From NCBI GenBank assembly GCA_016125975.1, contig JAEFCZ010000042.1:1-64000 (forward strand): a DNA stretch of 64,000 bases. Direction: 5' to 3'. Each line of letters starts with the position of its first letter. The stretch's first letter is position 1. Of the stretch, positions 25,619-35,633 are shown piece after piece. The translations under genes were made by a program, and so were the position numbers. Below the pieces are notes generated by a model. It made no database searches. It saw only the letters and a program-made list of their open reading frames with translations, and was not told the origin of the DNA. This DNA is from Candidatus Nitrosopumilus sp. GTDB taxonomy: Archaea; Thermoproteota; Nitrososphaeria; Nitrososphaerales; Nitrosopumilaceae.

Positions 25619-26131
25619 TTAAAAATCTTCAAAATTGTTTTCATATACAATTGTAGGATTCTTTAGTTGTTTTTCTAACGTAGGTAATGATTTCATTATA
25701 CAATAATTTACAAAATCACTAAATGACTTTATTCTATAATCACTTCTAAGTGTGTCTTTGTTTTCTTCATAAATTACTTGTAGTTTATGTAAAGTGAATT
25801 TTTGTAAAGGAACAAATCTACTTCGTTTTGGCAAAGGTTTTGTTGTTTTATTTTCCTCAAAAGTAATTTCAAGATCTTGTTTACCGTCAATAGTTTCCAT
25901 GTCAACAACTTCTTCCATTTCAGAGACAAAGATTTTTCCACCATGTGTTGCAGACAAACCAGAATTTTTTGAAATCATTTCAACTACTTTTCGTGCATCT
26001 TTATCTGGAACAACTGTTTCAATTTTTGCAAGAGGGGTTGATTTGAGACCAGTTGAACCCACACGAGAACCTTTGGATTCATCATAGATGTTACTGTCTT
26101 CAAGATTTCGTTTATCAATAATATGTGCCAA
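25619..26131 (-). CDS. Half-PII-like protein with C-terminal extension
   Basis: KIETVVPDKDARKVVEMISKNSGLSATHGGKIFVSEMEEVVDMETIDG resembles the C-terminal half of PII; T-loop half absent. Confidence 0.6.
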   Translation of the reverse strand: MAHIIDKRNLEDSNIYDESKGSRVGSTGLKSTPLAKIETVVPDKDARKVVEMISKNSGLSATHGGKIFVSEMEEVVDMETIDGKQDLEITFEENKTTKPLPKRSRFVPLQKFTLHKLQVIYEENKDTLRSDYRIKSFSDFVNYCIMKSLPTLEKQLKNPTIVYENNFEDF

Positions 26132-26373
26132 CTGAATTCAAATGAGTTTTAATTGTAGGGAAATTCCTTCTCTTGATCACAGCTTCTATTTTTTTCACGA
26201 ATAATTTCAAAAAAAGAGGATATTTATGAGATTAGGCAATTATCATAGATAATATCAGATCGTATTCAAATCACATATTATGAATCAAAAATTTAGGCAT
26301 AAAATAAAGTGTAAAAAAATCAGCTAGAAAGATCAACAAAGCTCAAGTTAAAGACTAATAAAGTAATATACCG

Positions 26374-26385
26374 TACTGTACAGTA
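26374..26385. promoter_or_regulatory. Palindrome abutting the start codon of the next regulator gene
   Basis: TACTGTACAGTA, perfect 12 bp. Confidence 0.55.
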
Positions 26386-26732
26386 TGATGCGAGCAAGAC
26401 TAACATACGTACCACTTGAAGTGGCAGAACAATTCGGAGATTTCATAATCAAAAGAGATGAAGAGATTCTAGGTGCAGTTAAAGCAAGAACCAAGGATTA
26501 CAGTACACTATCTTTATTGAAATTATTGTATCAATTAAGAGGAAATCCAATGACATTTTCAGAATTGTATTCAAAATCAAAGATCAGAATGAAAAAGTCA
26601 TTTCTGAACTATCTACATCTATGTGTAGATTACAACTTTATCAAAAAAGAGGCAGTTGGATCAAATATGATCTATACAATAACAGAGAAAGGACATACAA
26701 TGCTAGGTCTATTTATGCAAAAAAATAATTAA
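26385..26732 (+). CDS. Winged-helix transcriptional regulator-like protein
   Basis: MTFSELYSKSKIRMKKSFLNYLHLCVDYNFIKKEAVGSNMIYTITEKGHTML. Confidence 0.7.
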   Translation: MMRARLTYVPLEVAEQFGDFIIKRDEEILGAVKARTKDYSTLSLLKLLYQLRGNPMTFSELYSKSKIRMKKSFLNYLHLCVDYNFIKKEAVGSNMIYTITEKGHTMLGLFMQKNN

Positions 26733-26851
26733 AAATTTGATTTACTTTTTTGTAGATAAAATATTCAGGATCATAATTAGTATTGAGATAGAAAATAGCA
26801 TAGAACTAGTATTCAGTAAAGTAATTAGATAGAACAAATCGATGTTAAATA

Positions 26852-27577
26852 GTGCCAAAAGAATTTCCAGAAGCTGAGGTATTTGAGATAAAAAAAGTAG
26901 AGTTGAAGAGTCCGGTAATTTTTGCAGGGTTTGTAGGAGCAGGTCTTGTAGGTCCTGTTGCAATCAATCACATCATTGAAAAATTAGATATGGAAGAAAT
27001 TGGAGTTATGAGATCAAAATATCTTCCACCATCAACTGTGTTTATGAGAGGAAGATTACGTCATCCATTTAGATTCTACGCAAACAAAGAAGGAACAGTT
27101 TGTGCAATAATTTGCGAAATCACATTAAGAATGGAGGGACTCTATTCATTGGTAGCATCAATTTTAGACTGGGCAGCAGAAAAAGGATCAAAAGAAATTG
27201 TAATTCTAGATGGAGTTGCAGGAGTTGAACACGATGATAAAGCATATTGTGCTGCTGAAGAAGATTTGATAAGAACTATGGCAGACAAAGATATCAGTAT
27301 GATTCCACAAGGATTCATCACAGGAATTCCAGGAGGGATTCTGAATGAATGTCTAGTAAGAGAAATTCAAGGAATAACACTTTTGGCAAAAGCAAATAAA
27401 ATTGCGCCTGATTCTGAGGCTGCAGCCACCCTAATTGATGCACTAAATCGATTTTACGATATGAACATCGATACAAAAGACCTTCAAGAAGACAAAGATA
27501 GAATACATTCAGAATTTAGTGAATTATCACAAAAATATGTAGAACATAGAGAAGCAACATCTGGAATGTACATGTGA
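26852..27577 (+). CDS. PAC2 family / proteasome assembly chaperone-like protein
   Basis: FVGAGLVGPVAINHIIEKLDMEEIGVM..., GVEHDDKAYCAAEEDLIR, GIPGGILNECLVREIQGITLLA. Confidence 0.85.
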   Translation: MPKEFPEAEVFEIKKVELKSPVIFAGFVGAGLVGPVAINHIIEKLDMEEIGVMRSKYLPPSTVFMRGRLRHPFRFYANKEGTVCAIICEITLRMEGLYSLVASILDWAAEKGSKEIVILDGVAGVEHDDKAYCAAEEDLIRTMADKDISMIPQGFITGIPGGILNECLVREIQGITLLAKANKIAPDSEAAATLIDALNRFYDMNIDTKDLQEDKDRIHSEFSELSQKYVEHREATSGMYM

Positions 27578-27626
27578 TCGAAACGACAAGCAAATTCTTT
27601 TATTCATAACAAAAGGGCAACAAACT

Positions 27627-28649
27627 ATGGCTCTGACCTACAAAAAAGCAGGAGTAGATATTTCTAAAATTAAACAAAGTCAAATGGCAATTGGAAAACT
27701 AATTTCATCAACTCACAAGTTACAGAAAAAAGCAAAGATAGCACATGGTTTTGGACATTATGCAGGAATTGTAGAAATTCCAGGAGGAAAACTTTTGGCA
27801 ACACATACAGATGGAGTCGGAACCAAAGTAGTAATTGCAAATATGATGAAAAAATACAACACAATAGGAATCGATTGTGTTGCAATGAATGTTAATGATA
27901 TAATCTGTATTGGTGCAACACCAGTATCGTTTGTAGATTACATTGCTGCAAACAAAAATGATGTAACAATTTTAAAAAAAATTGTAGAAGGATTAGTAAG
28001 AGGCGCAAAAAAATCTGCAATGCCAATAGTAGGAGGGGAGACTGCAATAATGCCAGATGTTATTGAAGGAAAAGGGTTTGCCTTTGATTTGGCAGGAATG
28101 GTTGTAGGTCTAGTAGAGAAAAAAGATATGGTACTTGGAAATAAAATAAAAGCAGGAGATGTGATAATTGGTGCAAACAGTACTGGAATTCATTCAAATG
28201 GGTATTCGCTTGCAAGAAAAGCATTATTGAAAAAATATTCTGTTAAAGATAAGGTAAAGGGGGTTGGAACACTAGGAGATGCATTACTAAAACCAACTGA
28301 GATCTATACAAAACCAGTTTTAGAAATGGTTCAAAAATGCAAAATTAATGGCCTTGCACACATTACAGGAGGTGCATTTACCAAACTATTACGCCTCAAA
28401 AAAATAGGTTATGAGATAGACAATCTACCAAAAATTCCACCAATCATGGGATTGATAGAAGAGCAAGGAGTAAAACCTGAAGAAATGTACAAGACATTCA
28501 ATATGGGAGTAGGATTCTGTGTGGTTGCACCAAAAGAACAAGCAACAAGAATCAAATCAATATTCAAAAAACACAAGATCTCAAGTCAAGAGATTGGACG
28601 TATTGTTTCTAAAAAAGGAGTTTTTGTCAATTCACAAAAAATTGCTTAA
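27627..28649 (+). CDS. purM: Phosphoribosylformylglycinamidine cyclo-ligase
   Basis: MALTYKKAGVDISKI, LATHTDGVGTKVVIAN, GIDCVAMNVNDIICIGATPVSFVDYIA. Confidence 0.96.
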   Translation: MALTYKKAGVDISKIKQSQMAIGKLISSTHKLQKKAKIAHGFGHYAGIVEIPGGKLLATHTDGVGTKVVIANMMKKYNTIGIDCVAMNVNDIICIGATPVSFVDYIAANKNDVTILKKIVEGLVRGAKKSAMPIVGGETAIMPDVIEGKGFAFDLAGMVVGLVEKKDMVLGNKIKAGDVIIGANSTGIHSNGYSLARKALLKKYSVKDKVKGVGTLGDALLKPTEIYTKPVLEMVQKCKINGLAHITGGAFTKLLRLKKIGYEIDNLPKIPPIMGLIEEQGVKPEEMYKTFNMGVGFCVVAPKEQATRIKSIFKKHKISSQEIGRIVSKKGVFVNSQKIA

Positions 28650-28723
28650 TTTAACAATAGCAAAATAATTTTCAACCCGGTATCGCCTTATATTACAGAT
28701 TTATCCAGAATTATAAGAGAAAG

Positions 28724-29974
28724 ATGGCTGCAGATGCTCATTTTATTGAAACAATTATTGGTGTAGGGATACTTCTTTTTGCAGCTAAACTAATGGCAGA
28801 GCTTTTCTTGAGATTAAAGCTTCCAATTGTACTAGGTGAATTATTAGCAGGAATGATTGTTGGACCGTTTGCATTAGGCCAATTTTTCATTTTAGATGGA
28901 AAGCAGTTGCTGCACATTAACGATGAGATAAAAATTCTAGGAGAGATGGGTGCAATTGTAATTTTGTTTATGGCAGGACTTGAAATGACACCAAAAGAAT
29001 TTCTGAAAGGAGGGAAAGCATCGTTTACAGTTGGGGCACTAGGGGTGGTCGTCCCGTTCTTCGCGGGTTTTGTTATTTTTGGGTTATTTGGATTTGAAGC
29101 ATTAGAATCAATGTTGATTGCAACTGCGCTTACCGCCACCAGTATCGCAATTTCTATTCAAGTACTAAGTGAATTTGGAAAACTAAAGGCGCCAGAAGCT
29201 AGACTTATCATTGGCGCAGCAGTAGTAGATGATATTTTAGCAATTGCAGTTTTATCAGTTGTAATATCAATTACAGGTTCAGATGCAGGAATTGAAAGCA
29301 TAAACGTTACAGATGTGGCAATAACAATTTTGCAGGTATTAGGATTCTTTGCAATTATGTTAGTAGTAGCAGTAATAATAATTCCCAAAGTTATCACTCC
29401 AAGACTGTGGAAAGCAAAGGGTAGTGTTGAAGGAATTGCGACAGCCTCATTCTTTGGTGCCGCAGCACTTGCAGGCTCAATTGGGCTATCACCAATTGTA
29501 GGGGCATTTGCAGTAGGAATGGCGTTATCAACAACCAAAGTGTTTGAAAAAGTAGAAAATTACATTGGAAAGATCGGATTGATTTTTGCGCCGTTATTCT
29601 TTGCAATAATTGGGGCGCAAGTAGATCTTCGCGCAGTTGATTTGAATATTTTGATGGTTAGTGCAGTGATCATTGTAGTTGCAGTTGTTACAAAGTTGTT
29701 AGGATGTGGACTTCCAGCAATGTTATTTTTGAAAAGCAAAGCTCAAGGAATGAGAGTTGGAATTGGAATGATTTCTAGAGGAGAGGTAGGATTAATCGTT
29801 GCAGGGGTAGGGGTAACTGCAGGAGTTTTGACATCAGAAGTATACTCTACAATTGTAATCATGGTTGCAGTTACTACAATAATTACACCAATTTGGTTAA
29901 AAATGGAATACAGAAAAGAACAGAAAAGTGGAACTGCTGCAGCAGAACAAAGTATTGAACAAAAACCAGAGTAA
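28724..29974 (+). CDS. Kef-type cation/proton antiporter
   Basis: LPIVLGELLAGMIVGP, ALTATSIAISIQVLSEFGK, GAAVVDDILAIAVLS. Confidence 0.93.
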   Translation: MAADAHFIETIIGVGILLFAAKLMAELFLRLKLPIVLGELLAGMIVGPFALGQFFILDGKQLLHINDEIKILGEMGAIVILFMAGLEMTPKEFLKGGKASFTVGALGVVVPFFAGFVIFGLFGFEALESMLIATALTATSIAISIQVLSEFGKLKAPEARLIIGAAVVDDILAIAVLSVVISITGSDAGIESINVTDVAITILQVLGFFAIMLVVAVIIIPKVITPRLWKAKGSVEGIATASFFGAAALAGSIGLSPIVGAFAVGMALSTTKVFEKVENYIGKIGLIFAPLFFAIIGAQVDLRAVDLNILMVSAVIIVVAVVTKLLGCGLPAMLFLKSKAQGMRVGIGMISRGEVGLIVAGVGVTAGVLTSEVYSTIVIMVAVTTIITPIWLKMEYRKEQKSGTAAAEQSIEQKPE

Positions 29975-30020
29975 ACACTAGCAAAGTCTTAAATCCTACA
30001 AAAAATTCTGAAAATCAATT

Positions 30021-30224
30021 ATGTCAGTTAATGTTAACAGTCAGTCATTCAAAGAGGATGTGATTGCAGAGATCAAAAGAATTCAAGATGAATTAAATGA
30101 ATTAAAAACTCTCAAAAAAAATATTACTAAAAATTCTACAAAGAGAAAACCAGCTAGAAAGACTGTGAAGAGAAAGACTGCTGCAAAGACTAGCAAATCA
30201 AAAAGAAAAACTAGGCGACGATAG
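30021..30224 (+). CDS. Small protein with Lys/Arg-rich tail
   Basis: N-terminal coiled segment then KRKPARKTVKRKTAAKTSKSKRKTRRR. Confidence 0.75.
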   Translation: MSVNVNSQSFKEDVIAEIKRIQDELNELKTLKKNITKNSTKRKPARKTVKRKTAAKTSKSKRKTRRR

Positions 30225-30280
30225 GCTCAAAATTAGCCAAATTATTTAACGAATTTATGTCCAATTTAGTGTGAGTACCC

Positions 30281-31864
30281 ATGAGTAAGTTAGATTCAGC
30301 ATTCTCAAAGGCATGTAGTGAAATCACTCAGAATTTACTAACAATTGATGAGCCTAGTAAAAAACAAGTCAAAGAAGAAATCAAAAGAATCTGTGCCAAA
30401 TACTCACTAGAAAGAATTCCAAAAAATCATGAGATACTTTCAACGGTAAAAGAATCAGAATTTGATAAACTCAGAAAAGTATTGTTAAAAAAACCTGCAA
30501 AGACTGCATCAGGTGTTGCAGTAGTAGCATTAATGCCAAAACCATATGCATGTCCACATGGAAGATGCACATACTGCCCAGGAGGAATTGAATTTAATTC
30601 TCCAAATAGTTACACAGGAAATGAACCATCAACACTAAATGCAATAGAAAATGAATATGACCCAAAATTACAAATCACAACAAAGATTGACAAATTAATT
30701 GCATATGGACATGATCCATCAAAAATGGAAATTGTGATTGTTGGAGGAACATTTCTTTTCATGCCACAAGATTATCAAGAGAGTTTTATCAAATCATGTT
30801 ATGATGCATTAAATGGAATAAATTCAAAAAATTTGGAAGAAGCGAAATCAAACAATGAACATGCATCAATAAGAAATGTAGGATTTACAATTGAAACAAA
30901 ACCAGATTTTTGTAAAAAAGAACATGTTGATTGGATGTTAAACTATGGAATAACAAGAATAGAGATTGGGGTTCAATCATTACAAGAAAGAGTGTATGAT
31001 ATTGTCAATAGAGGACATAACTATAATGACGTAATAGAATCATTTCAAATTTCAAAAGATGCAGGATACAAAATTGTTGCACATATGATGCCAGGATTGC
31101 CAACGATGACTCCAAAAGAAGACATTGAAGATTTTAAGAAATTGTTTTTAGATCCACAATTACGTCCTGACATGCTAAAGATTTACCCATCACTAGTAAT
31201 TGAAAACACACCAATGTATGAAGAGTACAAGGATGGAAAGTATACGCCATATTCAGATGAGGATATGATCAATGTTCTAACAGAATCTAAGAAAAATGTT
31301 CCAAAATGGGTCCGAATTATGCGGGTCCAAAGAGAAATTTCCTCAAATGAGATCATCGCAGGTCCAAAATCAGGCAATCTAAGACAGATTGTTCATCAAA
31401 ATTTAGCAAAACAGGGCATGAAATGTATGTGTATTAGATGCAGAGAGGCAGGATTAAACAAAAAATCAGAACCAAAAGATATCAAACTAAACAGAATTGA
31501 TTATGACTCTTCAGGGGGCAAGGAAGTGTTCTTGTCTTATGAAGACAAGGATGAATCAATTTATGGATTTTTAAGATTAAGAAAGCCAAGTACAGATGCA
31601 CATAGAGATGAAGTAGGTACAGATTCGTGTATTGTTAGAGAACTTCATGTTTATGGAAAGTCATTAAAGATTGGTGAAAAAGAAGAAAGCGAGATACAAC
31701 ATTCAGGCCTAGGAAAAAATTTGATGAGTCAAGCAGAAAAAATTTCAAAAGAAGAATTTGATGCAAAAAAACTGTTAGTGATTAGTGCAGTCGGAACAAG
31801 AGAATATTATCAAAAGTTAGGGTATTCGTTATATGGGCCATACATGTCCAAATTATTGAGTTAG
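30281..31864 (+). CDS. elp3: Elp3-type tRNA uridine(34) acyl/carboxymethyl transferase
   Basis: Radical SAM CPHGRCTYCPGG plus C-terminal GNAT domain (HSGLGKNLMSQAEKI). Confidence 0.95.
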   Translation: MSKLDSAFSKACSEITQNLLTIDEPSKKQVKEEIKRICAKYSLERIPKNHEILSTVKESEFDKLRKVLLKKPAKTASGVAVVALMPKPYACPHGRCTYCPGGIEFNSPNSYTGNEPSTLNAIENEYDPKLQITTKIDKLIAYGHDPSKMEIVIVGGTFLFMPQDYQESFIKSCYDALNGINSKNLEEAKSNNEHASIRNVGFTIETKPDFCKKEHVDWMLNYGITRIEIGVQSLQERVYDIVNRGHNYNDVIESFQISKDAGYKIVAHMMPGLPTMTPKEDIEDFKKLFLDPQLRPDMLKIYPSLVIENTPMYEEYKDGKYTPYSDEDMINVLTESKKNVPKWVRIMRVQREISSNEIIAGPKSGNLRQIVHQNLAKQGMKCMCIRCREAGLNKKSEPKDIKLNRIDYDSSGGKEVFLSYEDKDESIYGFLRLRKPSTDAHRDEVGTDSCIVRELHVYGKSLKIGEKEESEIQHSGLGKNLMSQAEKISKEEFDAKKLLVISAVGTREYYQKLGYSLYGPYMSKLLS

Positions 31865-31872
31865 GAAGAAAT

Positions 31873-33462
31873 ATGTCAGAGCAAGAAATTATCGGAAAAG
31901 GAACTTGGATTGACAAACTAGCTTCAGAGTTGCTTGAACGTGAAAAATCACTTGGAAGAAATTTAGATCTTCTAAAAGTAGAAAGCGGTCTTGGTGCATC
32001 AGGAATTCCACATATTGGAAGTTTGGGAGATGCAGTTAGAGCATACGGAGTCAAATTGGCATTAGAGAATTTAGGTTACAAATCAGAATTAATTGCATAT
32101 TCAGATGATCTTGATGGATTGCGGAAAATTCCAGAAGGAATGAAAGAGTTTGAATTAGAAGAACACTTAGCAAAACCAGTATCACTTATTCCAGATCCAT
32201 ACGGATGTCATGATTCTTACGGCATGCATATGAGTAGTATTCTTTTAGATGGACTAGACAAAGTTGGAATCAAATATGAGTTTAGAAGAGCTGTTGATAC
32301 ATACAAACAAGGATTGCTAAAAGACAATATCCACACCATTTTACAAAATAGTACAAAGATTGGTGAAAAGATTTCAGAGCTTGTAGGGCAAGAAAAATAT
32401 CAAAAATATTTACCATATTTTCCAGTTTGTGCAAACTGTAACCGCCTCTATACAGCAGAAGCAACAGAGTATATCGCAGATGAGAAAAAAGTCAAGTACA
32501 GATGTCATGATGCTGAAATTGGCTCAAAAATGATCAAAGGTTGTGGTCATGAAGGCGAGGCAGACATTACAAAAGACCTTGGAAAACTAGCCTGGAAGGT
32601 AGAATTTGCAGCAAGATGGGCTGCATTTGATATCAGATTTGAAGCATATGGGAAAGACATTATGGATTCTGTAAAAGTAAATGATTGGGTAGCTGATGAA
32701 ATTTTAGATTTCCCACACCCACATCATGTAAAATACGAAATGTTCTTAGACAAAGGGGGGAAAAAGATTTCAAAATCATTAGGAAACGTACTAACTGCAC
32801 AAAGATGGTTAGAGTTTGGCAGTCCAAAATCAATTTTATTATTACTTTACAAGAGAATCACAGGAGCCAGAGAATTAGGGTTAGATGACATACCATCATT
32901 GATGAATGAATACAATGAATTAGAAGACATTAACTTTGGAAGAATCAAAATAGATAACCAAGCAAAACTTGTAAAATCAAAAGGACTCTATGAGTATGTT
33001 AATCTCCTAAACCCACCAAAACAAGCAAGCACTCATGTAAATTACAGATTGTTAATTGAATTAGCAAAAATATTCAAAGAAAATAGAAATGAAAGAGTGA
33101 TGAAAAAGTTACTTGATTACGGAGTAATAAAAAATCCCGAACCAGAAATTGAAAAACTCATTGATCTTGCAGGGAACTTTTCAGATGAATTTGATGAACA
33201 AGAAAAGATTGAAGTTGATTTAGATGAAACTGCAAAAAAAGCATTAAAGGTTTTATCAGATGCACTTGCAGCAGAGGAAGAGCCTGAAGATATTCAAAAT
33301 ACAATTTACCAAATCGCAAAATCAAATGATGTTCAACCAAAAGATTTCTTTAAAATTTTGTATCAGATTATTCTTGGCACATCTAGAGGGCCAAAAATTG
33401 GTCCTTTCATTTCAGATATTGGAAGAAAACAAGTAGCAAAGACACTATCAGAGTATACATAG
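31873..33462 (+). CDS. lysS: Class I lysyl-tRNA synthetase
   Basis: GLGASGIPHIGSLGDAVR and KISKSLGN motifs. Confidence 0.95.
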   Translation: MSEQEIIGKGTWIDKLASELLEREKSLGRNLDLLKVESGLGASGIPHIGSLGDAVRAYGVKLALENLGYKSELIAYSDDLDGLRKIPEGMKEFELEEHLAKPVSLIPDPYGCHDSYGMHMSSILLDGLDKVGIKYEFRRAVDTYKQGLLKDNIHTILQNSTKIGEKISELVGQEKYQKYLPYFPVCANCNRLYTAEATEYIADEKKVKYRCHDAEIGSKMIKGCGHEGEADITKDLGKLAWKVEFAARWAAFDIRFEAYGKDIMDSVKVNDWVADEILDFPHPHHVKYEMFLDKGGKKISKSLGNVLTAQRWLEFGSPKSILLLLYKRITGARELGLDDIPSLMNEYNELEDINFGRIKIDNQAKLVKSKGLYEYVNLLNPPKQASTHVNYRLLIELAKIFKENRNERVMKKLLDYGVIKNPEPEIEKLIDLAGNFSDEFDEQEKIEVDLDETAKKALKVLSDALAAEEEPEDIQNTIYQIAKSNDVQPKDFFKILYQIILGTSRGPKIGPFISDIGRKQVAKTLSEYT

Positions 33463-33465
33463 AAA

Positions 33466-33666
33466 ATGGTTCATTCTGATCATAACAAATCAAAAAACAG
33501 TGGGGGATTTGCCTTGATAATTTTGGGCGCATTATTACTAATTATAGGCCCACAAGAAGCAATTGTTCCAAAAAGCATGAGCGTGATGACATGGATTGCA
33601 GGTCTAATAATTGGAGGGTTGGGGTTCTACCTTAAATTTTTGAGATATAGAACAAAACAACAATAA
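33466..33666 (+). CDS. Hypothetical small membrane protein
   Basis: ORF 66 aa with two TM segments. Confidence 0.65.
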   Translation: MVHSDHNKSKNSGGFALIILGALLLIIGPQEAIVPKSMSVMTWIAGLIIGGLGFYLKFLRYRTKQQ

Positions 33667-33694
33667 AGAAAGATTCATCTTTTAGAGAAAGACG

Positions 33695-34465
33695 GTGAGA
33701 TATGAAATGGGGTTATTTGGTAAAAAAGAAGACAAGTTATCAGAAAATAGTGAAGAGTATGTTCTAAAAGAAGAATTAGAAACAGAAGTAGAGAATCTTC
33801 AAAATGAGTTTAGGACAAAACAAAATGAATTATCAGATATTAAAGAAAAAATAGAATCAGTCAAAGAAGAATATGAATCAGCAGTAAGTAATTTAATGCT
33901 AGTAAAAAAAGAACTTAATCAAAAAAAAATGGAGCTTGACATTGTTATTCGAGAACATAAAGAAGTCAAAGAGAAAATTAAAAATTCAAAACAACCAAAA
34001 GATCCAAAATCAGATAAAGAATTTGGTAAAACAGAAAATAGTCTAGCAAAAATAAAACAAGAGTTAGAAGAGATCACAAAAGAGTATGATGAAACTAAGG
34101 AAAAATTAGCAACAGAGCAATCAACACTTTCACAAATCAGAAAACAACAGATAGATGCAGAAAAAGAACTAGATGAAGCAAATTCAAGACTATACAATGC
34201 AAAAGAAGAACTAGACAAAAAAGATCAATTTCAAGATACGAGTATTCTTACACCAAAAGAAAAAGAATTCATTCAAGGAGATAACAAGAGTTCTGCAGGA
34301 GTAATTGAGGCTGCAAGTGCTGTTGTAGGCTCCTTAAAATCAAAACTCAGTATGACACAAAAAGAATTAGAAACAATTCAGTTGTTATTAGAAAAAGAAA
34401 GAGAAGAACATGAAGAAACTAAAAAAGAATTAAAAAAACTCAAATCAAAAAAACAAGAATCATAG
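33695..34465 (+). CDS. Coiled-coil protein
   Basis: Long heptad-like E/K-rich protein; likely start at 33707 (MGLFGKKEDK). Confidence 0.75.
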   Translation: MRYEMGLFGKKEDKLSENSEEYVLKEELETEVENLQNEFRTKQNELSDIKEKIESVKEEYESAVSNLMLVKKELNQKKMELDIVIREHKEVKEKIKNSKQPKDPKSDKEFGKTENSLAKIKQELEEITKEYDETKEKLATEQSTLSQIRKQQIDAEKELDEANSRLYNAKEELDKKDQFQDTSILTPKEKEFIQGDNKSSAGVIEAASAVVGSLKSKLSMTQKELETIQLLLEKEREEHEETKKELKKLKSKKQES

Positions 34466-34906
34466 ACTATCAAAATGTTTTTTCCATTTTAATTTAATTT
34501 CATCTTCACTAATTCCCATATCATATAGAGGTGATGTTACCTCTGAGATATCAGCAACATCAACTAATACAATAGAGTCAATTGGGCTCTTGATACCATT
34601 ATCTCGATAATATCTCAGAATATCATGGTAAAGAGGAGTGTCTTTGATGGTTTTAGCCATACCTCTAAACAAAAATCCTTTTCGCAATAATGGATCAATT
34701 ACATTAATTTCCACATGTGGATTGGTTTTCAAATTTTTCATAGTATCAGGATACCTAATATTTGCAAATGCCAGTTGATTCTCAGACCATCCAATTATGG
34801 TACCTTTTGGTGAGAGATTTGGAGTTCCATCAGAAGAAACTGTTGCAACATAACCTAACTTTTGTAAATCTAAAAAATTCTTGATCTCTTGAGTAATTTT
34901 AGACAA
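34460..34906 (-). CDS. Pyridoxamine 5'-phosphate oxidase-like FMN-binding protein
   Basis: LGYVATVSSDGTPNLSPKGTIIGW ... LAFANIRYPDTMKNLKTNPHVEINVID. Confidence 0.9.
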   Translation of the reverse strand: MSKITQEIKNFLDLQKLGYVATVSSDGTPNLSPKGTIIGWSENQLAFANIRYPDTMKNLKTNPHVEINVIDPLLRKGFLFRGMAKTIKDTPLYHDILRYYRDNGIKSPIDSIVLVDVADISEVTSPLYDMGISEDEIKLKWKKHFDSL

Positions 34907-34946
34907 TATTTCTTGAAACTATTACAACATAATTAATTTTTGAGAA

Positions 34947-35045
34947 TCATCTCATGAATTCAGCAGCTTCTATAGAAAAGAAGAAGAATCCTATTCCTCC
35001 TCCAATAATTCCAATCCAAATGGCAATTTGTTTAAGTCTAGACAT
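34947..35045 (-). CDS. Small membrane protein (32 aa)
   Basis: Manual translation MSRLKQIAIWIGIIGGGIGFFFFSIEAAEFMR. Confidence 0.45.
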   Translation of the reverse strand: MSRLKQIAIWIGIIGGGIGFFFFSIEAAEFMR

Positions 35046-35129
35046 ATGAGAAGGATTATTCAATCTCATTATTGAATCTAATCAAACCACTTAGACAATT
35101 ATAATTAGAATGACTACGATCAATCAGCA

Positions 35130-35273
35130 TTGGCAAGCATAAAGGATGTAGGGAAATTTTTTTTATTCATTGTTGGGGGATTAGTAGCAATTATTGTAGG
35201 CTCGTTTATGATTAGAGGAACTATGCACATGTGGGATAATCCAGACGACGTCAAAGATGAGAAAAAGGACTAA
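35130..35273 (+). CDS. Small membrane protein (47 aa, TTG start)
   Basis: Manual translation LASIKDVGKFFLFIVGGLVAIIVGSFMIRGTMHMWDNPDDVKDEKKD. Confidence 0.45.
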   Translation: MASIKDVGKFFLFIVGGLVAIIVGSFMIRGTMHMWDNPDDVKDEKKD

Positions 35274-35299
35274 AAACAAGTATTCTAAACAAATTACAA

Positions 35300-35602
35300 T
35301 TGCTTCAAGATTCCACAATAAGAAAATCACTTGACCAATATATCAAAAATAGAATTTTAGAAATAGATTCAGAGATAAAACAAACATTTCCAAATATTAA
35401 AAAAATTTGGAAGTGTGAAAACGAAGTAGACTTTCTTTATGGATATTATGTTGGAAAAATTGAAGAAGGAACACTGCATTATCTACTAAAAGCAACTCGT
35501 GCATCAGCAGGAGGATATGTAGATTCATTTGAAATAAGAGGGATTATTGAAGAGCACAGAAATGAATTATACAACACAATAAAATCTGCAATAAATCAGT
35601 GA
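35300..35602 (+). CDS. Hypothetical protein
   Basis: ORF 100 aa. Confidence 0.65.
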   Translation: MLQDSTIRKSLDQYIKNRILEIDSEIKQTFPNIKKIWKCENEVDFLYGYYVGKIEEGTLHYLLKATRASAGGYVDSFEIRGIIEEHRNELYNTIKSAINQ

Positions 35603-35633
35603 ACTAGAAATACTACATCATACATGTAACATC

